Below, in pieces: positions 58,837 to 64,000 of a DNA stretch of 64,000 nucleotides. The translations under genes were made by a program, and so were the position numbers. The DNA is taken from the NCBI GenBank assembly GCA_036874045.1, contig CM072343.1:14528001-14592000 (forward strand), in the 5' to 3' direction. The notes below the pieces were generated by a model. That model was not told the DNA's origin and searched no databases. It saw nothing but the letters and a program-made list of their open reading frames with translations. Source of the stretch: Cymodocea nodosa. Lineage: Eukaryota; Streptophyta; Magnoliopsida; Alismatales; Cymodoceaceae. Positions within the stretch are counted from its first letter, which is position 1; each line of letters starts with the position of its first letter.

Positions 58837-61043
58837 TGTTTAGAATGAAAAGTTCATAATATTAATGGTTAATTGCATAATATTTAGCTTATTATATGAG
58901 AATTAAGTCATTATGTTATAATTGCATAATTATATGTTTTAATTAAAGAATGTGTATAATTTCAGGGAATTAATGTTAATTAAGTATATTTTTGAATTGT
59001 CAGTGAGTTAATTTCTTAAGTATCTGAAATATCTGTTGTTTCAGAAAGTTTTATTTTATGCACCAGATAGTTTTATTTTGAATGTTTAAAGAGTGTTTTA
59101 TTATTATTTCAAGAAGGACACATGTCGTAACCTTAATACATGACTTAAGTTGTATTTCAAAAAGTTAGATTGTAATTATCCGAAATGTGTTTAAACATCG
59201 GATAGTTATGTTTGCAAATATTCAAAATACCTTTTTACCATAAAAATTACAGAAGACACATGTCGTGACCTAAAAACTTGACTTAAGTTATCTTTCGGAA
59301 GGTTAGAGGTTAACTATCCGAAATGCATATAAGTTTCGGATAGTTACAATTTGTAACTATCCAAAAAGTTTTTTTATCATCGTAAAGTTAACATTATGCA
59401 TGTGTGAATTTAAATGTTTTATTATGTCACGTGAATTGCATATGTTTTATATTAAGTCCATTGAGTTAAGTTTTACTTAACGAGGAAAATCTGTTGAGTT
59501 GACAGTTAAGTCCTTGGAGTAAGGTTGTTGAGTTATACTAATTCCATGGATTAGTTATTTTCTAATATGTCATTGTGAACAGTTGCAAGATCAGGAAATT
59601 CGAAAGAAAATTATGATTGCATGTATCACGTAGGAATTAACTTGTGGAATGAAGAAGAAATTACCATCGTTGATACAAATGAAGGAAATACAACCGATCA
59701 TTTAAATAGAAACAATTACTACTGAAAGAAATATAAAAAGAAGAGGAGAGAAATGAAGAAAGGGTGGAGAACCGCGTTAATTGTAGGAGGCGTTAGAAGT
59801 TTCCTGAGACTCCACAACACCACCACAATCACCAACCATCGGAGGTCTGTGTAGATACTTTTCAAATGTTGGGTTGATTTCGAGTCAATCATAGTGACTG
59901 ATAATCACTGTGAGAAGTGATCGCATTGTAGGAAGGAAAATCATTTTCACCAAACATCGACTCATATCTCAAGATATTGTAAAACTTCTAGCTTTGGTTT
60001 TGGGTTGATACCAATATACTAAAGAGGAGATCAACTTACAAATCTTGTTTCGTAATTTTATAGGAAGAAGAGGCGTGATTGTAAGTGATTAAGTTTTTAG
60101 TAGTGTAATCACGTCGCATGTAGTGACAGAAGTTCTTACTATTGATAGAGAATTTTTACATTTCACCTTTCGTTCATCTTCAGAAACATATTAAAACAAA
60201 AATTCCAAAAATAAAACTAATCATCTGTGTTTTTAGTTAGCATTTATGTGTGTATTGTCTGTTTTGTATTGTGATTAATGTTATTATTGTTAGTATTGTG
60301 AATGTTTTATGTTTATTTGATTTAAAAAATAGAAAATAGTTTTATTGATTTATATAGAATACCAAAATCTTAATGGTTATTGTTTGAAATATCTGAATGT
60401 TAGTATTGATTAATGATAAATACCAGATTAATTAACATTAAAAGCTTAATTAATGTTATTTACATTTTTTGGAATCGCCTAATGGTTGGTCGAATTCCTC
60501 TGTAAATAGTAAAATTTAATTGGAAATTTTTTTTTTTTATCCTTAGACACTCAAACAATTTGGTATACACCAGGAGTATCTATGGAGGTAATAATATGTG
60601 AGTCTCAATGGACACTCAAATGACTTGGTATACATCAAGAGTATCTAAGGAGGCGAAAGTTTGCAAGAGGCATTGTTAGACCTTAATATGGTCGTGGAGT
60701 TAACTTAAGTTACGAGTTACGAGTTAGGCTCGCGGAGTTAACTTAAGTTCACGAGATTAGTCTATTGAATTAACTGTAACTTAATGAATTAAGTCTGTTG
60801 AATTAGCAGTAATTTAACGGAGTACTTAATTGAATACATATAAAACTTTGAATGTAAAAATTAAAATAGTACATAATTCTTACTTAGTCTCTGTGGGATC
60901 TGACTTGTACTTGCACACGAATACAATAGGTACTGTGCACTTGCAGTTAAAAACAAATTAGATTTAATATCTAATTTGTGAAAATTGTTTGTTTACAACT
61001 GAATGAGAATTTACGCATAAAAGTAAACAAAACAAACCAAACA
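58837..61043 (+). mobile_element. Solo LTR of family TGTTTAG, copy L7
   Basis: It starts TGTTTAGAATG and ends AACCAAACA, flanked by a perfect 5-bp duplication GTCAA at 58832-58836 and 61044-61048. Length 2207 bp. It defines both ends of the family. It carries hairpin/G-box units (59010-59410, boxes near 59110 and 59257), GTTGAGTT palindromes (59440-59540, 60700-60820) and a 170-bp poly(T)-linked insertion at 60525-60692. Confidence 0.85.
60525..60692 (-). repeat. Poly(A)-ended repeat inserted in L7
   Basis: A T run, then ATCCTTAGACACTCAAACA and GGACACTCAAATGAC units ending CTTAATATGGT. It matches 42978-43230 with one unit fewer. Other LTR copies lack it at this place: L5 reads straight from AACTGGAAAG to the GTGGAGTTAAC palindrome. 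Confidence 0.55.
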
Positions 61044-61048
61044 GTCAA

Positions 61049-61612
61049 CTACAATGTGACTCAACCTAAGGTAGACAAGGAGGGCAAATGGCGTAAACCC
61101 ACGAAAGGTTTACACACAAGTCTAACCTAACGAAGGGGGGGTTTGACTTTTGAAAGTTAAACCCCCTAAAAGGCTAGATAGAAGGCCCGAAATACCACCA
61201 TAGAATGTGATATTTTACTTTTGAGGCACTATGCAAGGAGTGTGGTGGGGGCCCCTTAGAAGGTACAATGGCTTGAAACTTTGCCACAAAGTGCGTGAAA
61301 TTCACCTTCCGATGCAATGTGTGTGGTACGCGAAGGGGTCTCTTTGGAGGTTTGGGTGGTTTGGAATGCTACTAAGGTGCGCGACATTCCTCCTCTGAGG
61401 CATCATCACCTGATGCCTCACTAGAGGGTATGAGAGCCTAGAATTTTGCTACAAAGCATGTGAAATTCCCTCTATAAGGCAACGTGCATGGTATGCAAAG
61501 GAGTCTCCTTGGAGGGTTCAATGTCATTTGCATGCAATTACAACAGAAAAAATGTGACTTAAATGGCCAAAAGGGGTGCCCAAAGTCCATGGGAAGTTTG
61601 GAAAAAATCGGT
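61049..61612 (+). repeat. Imperfect 160-bp direct duplication in GC-richer sequence
   Basis: TTTGCCACAAAGTGCGTGAAATTC near 61290 (core 61289-61308) recurs as TTTGCTACAAAGCATGTGAA near 61451, each followed by a GCAA(T/C)GTG..GGTA(C/T)GC word and GGAG(T/G)CTC..TTGGAGG. No gene was recognised. It is continuous with 58241-58836 in the pre-insertion sequence. Confidence 0.5.
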
Positions 61613-61740
61613 TGATGACGTTAGTAGATGGTTTGTTGACGTCAGCAAACGGAAGATGACATTAGTAGATGGAATGTTGATGTCAGTAGACGGAAGGTGA
61701 CGTCAATGGACGAAAAGTTGATGCCAGCACCCCTGATGAC
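61613..61740 (+). repeat. 21-bp minisatellite with TGACGTCA words
   Basis: Six units of 20-22 bp read TTGACGTCAGCAAACGGAAG, GATGTCAGTAGACGGAAGGT, TGACGTCAATGGACGAAAAG and variants. Two units contain the perfect palindrome TGACGTCA (61637, 61688), the core recognised by TGA/HY5-type plant bZIP factors. Confidence 0.8.
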
Positions 61741-63620
61741 GAATTAATCGACAAAGCCAGTCACTTGAGCCCGATTAATTGGTTATCACGATCCAAAAGC
61801 GGGATTAATTTGTGATTTACTAGTCGAACCGGTAAACCTGTAGGATTATCGTGGGAATCTAGATCCTACGGATCTGGATCCATTAACTAACCACTTGGAC
61901 TGGGACTCGTGGACGGTCGAGATTGTTCGCGTACGGATGATCTGACAGCCACGTGGAGTTCACCGAACCATGGCGGCAGAGGCCTTTGTCTCCGGCGCCA
62001 GTAGTCATCTTCTGGCGAGCTTGTGGGGAACGCCCAGCCACGTTCTCCGCTCCTAACGCTTCAACGCATGGGCAGACTGACGGTATTGTGACTTGAGGCA
62101 CCGAGGCTTTAAGGTGAGTGGTGGTAGGGAGCGTTAAAGCTCATGACAAAGGTGGTGGAAGCTTGCGATGATCGTGGCGAAGCAGCAGAGTTCGCAACAG
62201 TTGTGGTGGAGTGGAGGAGCTCGTGGTGGCACTTGTAGCAGAGTGGTGGAGCTTAGGGTAAAGGAGCATAGTTGAGTGGCATTGAGCAATAGTGGCACGA
62301 CGGAGCGTAATGATGTGGCTAAGTGGCAAGATCGTCGGATCTAAATTTGATGGTCAGGATCATCTGAGGTTTATACTTAAACTTGTGGAGATCGGACAGA
62401 TTTGGTCCATTCGATCTAGATTTGACGTAGGAGATTTTTTTGTCGAAAGAAAAAAAAAAACAAAAAATAATAGAAAATAAATGGATGGTCCAGATCTTGC
62501 TATCGCGAGATCGGACGGTTCAGATCTATTTGAGGTTCGTTGAATCTTGGTGAGCCCTACGGCAGAGTGAGGTCATCGTCTTCGATGACGATATTTGATG
62601 ACTTGAAGTGTTTGGGAGGGTGGACCTCAACCTGTATGATTGGACATACCAGTGAGATGTAGCTCTCGAAGCTTGGCGTAGTAGAAAATCGGTCGTGTGG
62701 AGGTCGGATATAATATATGCATTTGTGTCCTTGTATTTCTCTATTACCTTGTTCTATATTTCAACTTTAACTTTTTCGTTATGTGTCGTTTCATTCCCTT
62801 CATTTAAAATATCTTCTAATATACCTAAAATGTGACATTTGCTTTTGCATTCTAACTAGTCTTATCTACCTTCTGTTGTATTTCCTTTACTAGTCTTATC
62901 TAATTTTCAACACATATATATAAATCAAAAGCATATCATTGAAATAAGTATGACAAGTACATTTGAATATGCACCATTTCAAAAGTACATCATTGAAATA
63001 AGTATGATAAGGATTTTGACTAAATGACAAAATAAAGATTTAAAAATTGCATGCATGAATACTATAATGTTCACAATATGTTTGGATTTCACATCATTCA
63101 TTAATTTAATAACTTCAATAAGTTACCATTCATTATGACAACATGTAATAAGAATGGATAAGAATGAATAAAAAGGCAATGAAAATTGAGCACTTGGGGC
63201 TTGATCTAGACTTTAAAGACAATGGGACAACATATAAATCGAAAGTTCCTAAACAAATACTAGTTTAGAGATTTACAATCTAATTATCTTTTATGAGCAC
63301 AAATTAGTAGCTCTTTAGGAACATTACAACTCACAAAAGCTATTGACAACAGACTTAAGTGATAAATTTGAAAATATGTAGGTTTGCCATATAGATTAGA
63401 TACAATTCAACTTCCCATTGTTAAGAAAAAATTGGAAGACATACAATTCTACAGTTGTGATCATAATTTGTAGAAAGGATTGGAAGACACCAAACATGCC
63501 ATAGCAACAATTAAAGAAAAAGAGTAGTTGATTATCAAAAAGCAAAAAGTATATCATAAAAAGAAAAGATTAAAAGCAAATATATATCATAAAGCAAATA
63601 TATACTAATAGTTGGAGGTG
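61741..63620. other. GC-richer then AT-rich sequence, no gene seen
   Basis: 61741-62640 is GC-richer with GATC(C/T)GGAC-type words (62340-62530) and a GTGG/GGAGC-rich low-complexity run at 62140-62270. The long minus-strand frame at 61883-62101 has no recognised domain. 62640-63620 is AT-rich; a 43-bp direct repeat with CATTGAAATAAGTATGA lies at about 62948 and 62991. It may be part of an old LTR element. Confidence 0.35.
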
Positions 63621-63704
63621 GATTGGTGTTACGGTGTCCAATATAGATCAATTGGCAAAATGCGGTGCAAACTCCAACGGTGAATTAGTGAACTCCAACA
63701 ACGA

Positions 63705-64000
63705 GGAGGTTGTGTGGGTAGGGAGGTCGCATAGGTAGGGAGGTTGTGTGGGTGGGAAGGTTGCACGGGCAGGCGGGAAGGAGGACATGCAGGTAGGGAG
63801 GTTGCGTGGACTAGTAGGGAGGAGGTCGCATGGGTGGGTGGGGAGGTTGCGTCGACGAAGAGGTTGTGCGGGTAGGCAGGGAGGAGGACGTGCAGGTAGG
63901 TGGGTAGGAGGACGTGTGGGTAGGGAGATTGCGTGGGCAGGTAGGGAGGAGGTTGCATTGGTAGGCGACGAGGTTGCATAGGTTGGGAGGAGGTTGCGTG
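63705..64000 (+). repeat. G-rich minisatellite, GGGTAGGGAGGTTGCGT unit, running off the window
   Basis: About fifteen degenerate units of 15-20 bp built on GTGGGTAGGGAGGTTGCGTG. The plus strand is strongly G-rich and C-poor, with many GGG runs spaced for G-quadruplex formation. Open frames on both strands (about 63630-63980) are by-products of the repeat. Confidence 0.8.

Noticed and set aside
61883-62101. 72-codon minus-strand frame in GC-richer sequence
   Set aside because: No domain; the surrounding sequence looks like repeat DNA.
63629-63981. Pro-rich and Gly/Arg-rich frames on opposite strands
   Set aside because: Both come from the G-rich minisatellite; repetitive translation in every frame is expected.

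Overview
This window is nuclear DNA of a flowering plant, probably a eudicot. It is strongly AT-rich and most of it is nested LTR retrotransposons of the Athila lineage (Ty3/gypsy) with decayed DNA transposons and AT-rich tandem repeats. Two stretches look like host gene sequence: the first four exons of a plant mitochondrial LpxA-type acyltransferase gene (52906-54521, +) and a broken F-box gene (25310-26399, +) lying directly downstream of retroelement gag sequence.

Layout. 1-4372: an Athila-type element on the minus strand, cut by the left edge, with its LTR at 2443-4372. 4373-5187 plus 19073-19693: one older stretch, split by a younger Athila element (5188-19067, + strand, perfect 5-bp target duplication ACTAG). 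The 5' LTR of that young element (5143 bp, against 1768 bp for the 3' LTR) has been invaded by two copies of another LTR-like sequence in opposite orientations. 19694-23699: antisense pol and LTR of a second minus-strand Athila-type element. 23700-26399: gag, a possible intron, then the F-box relic. 27147-28563: PIF/Harbinger transposase relic. 28750-35300: long AT-rich satellite and minisatellite DNA with a possible MITE. 35789-42535: decayed LTR-like sequence in inverted pairs, a hAT transposase fragment and a long inverted repeat. 43427-51771: three LTRs of one family in alternating orientation, one of them split by a solo LTR with target duplication TGATG. 52906-54521: LpxA exons. 54868-55800: chromovirus integrase and chromodomain fragment in the following intron or flank. 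56300-64000: tandem repeats, a partial LTR, a second Harbinger fragment, a solo LTR (58837-61043, target duplication GTCAA) and three kinds of GC-richer minisatellite.

The most striking structure that ordinary annotation does not explain is a modular tandem array shared by three different LTR families. Each unit carries a CACGTG (G-box) or near-match, a TGACTTAAGT-like word and imperfect hairpins built on CGGATAGTTA / TAACTCTCCG. The period is 128 bp in one family, about 138 bp in the second and about 160 bp in a decayed third. It looks like a repeatedly kept or exchanged LTR regulatory module, but that function is inference. No bacterial-style system, CRISPR array, rRNA or tRNA gene was seen. 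The retroelements are all broken fossils; the LpxA exons are the only clearly open host coding sequence.
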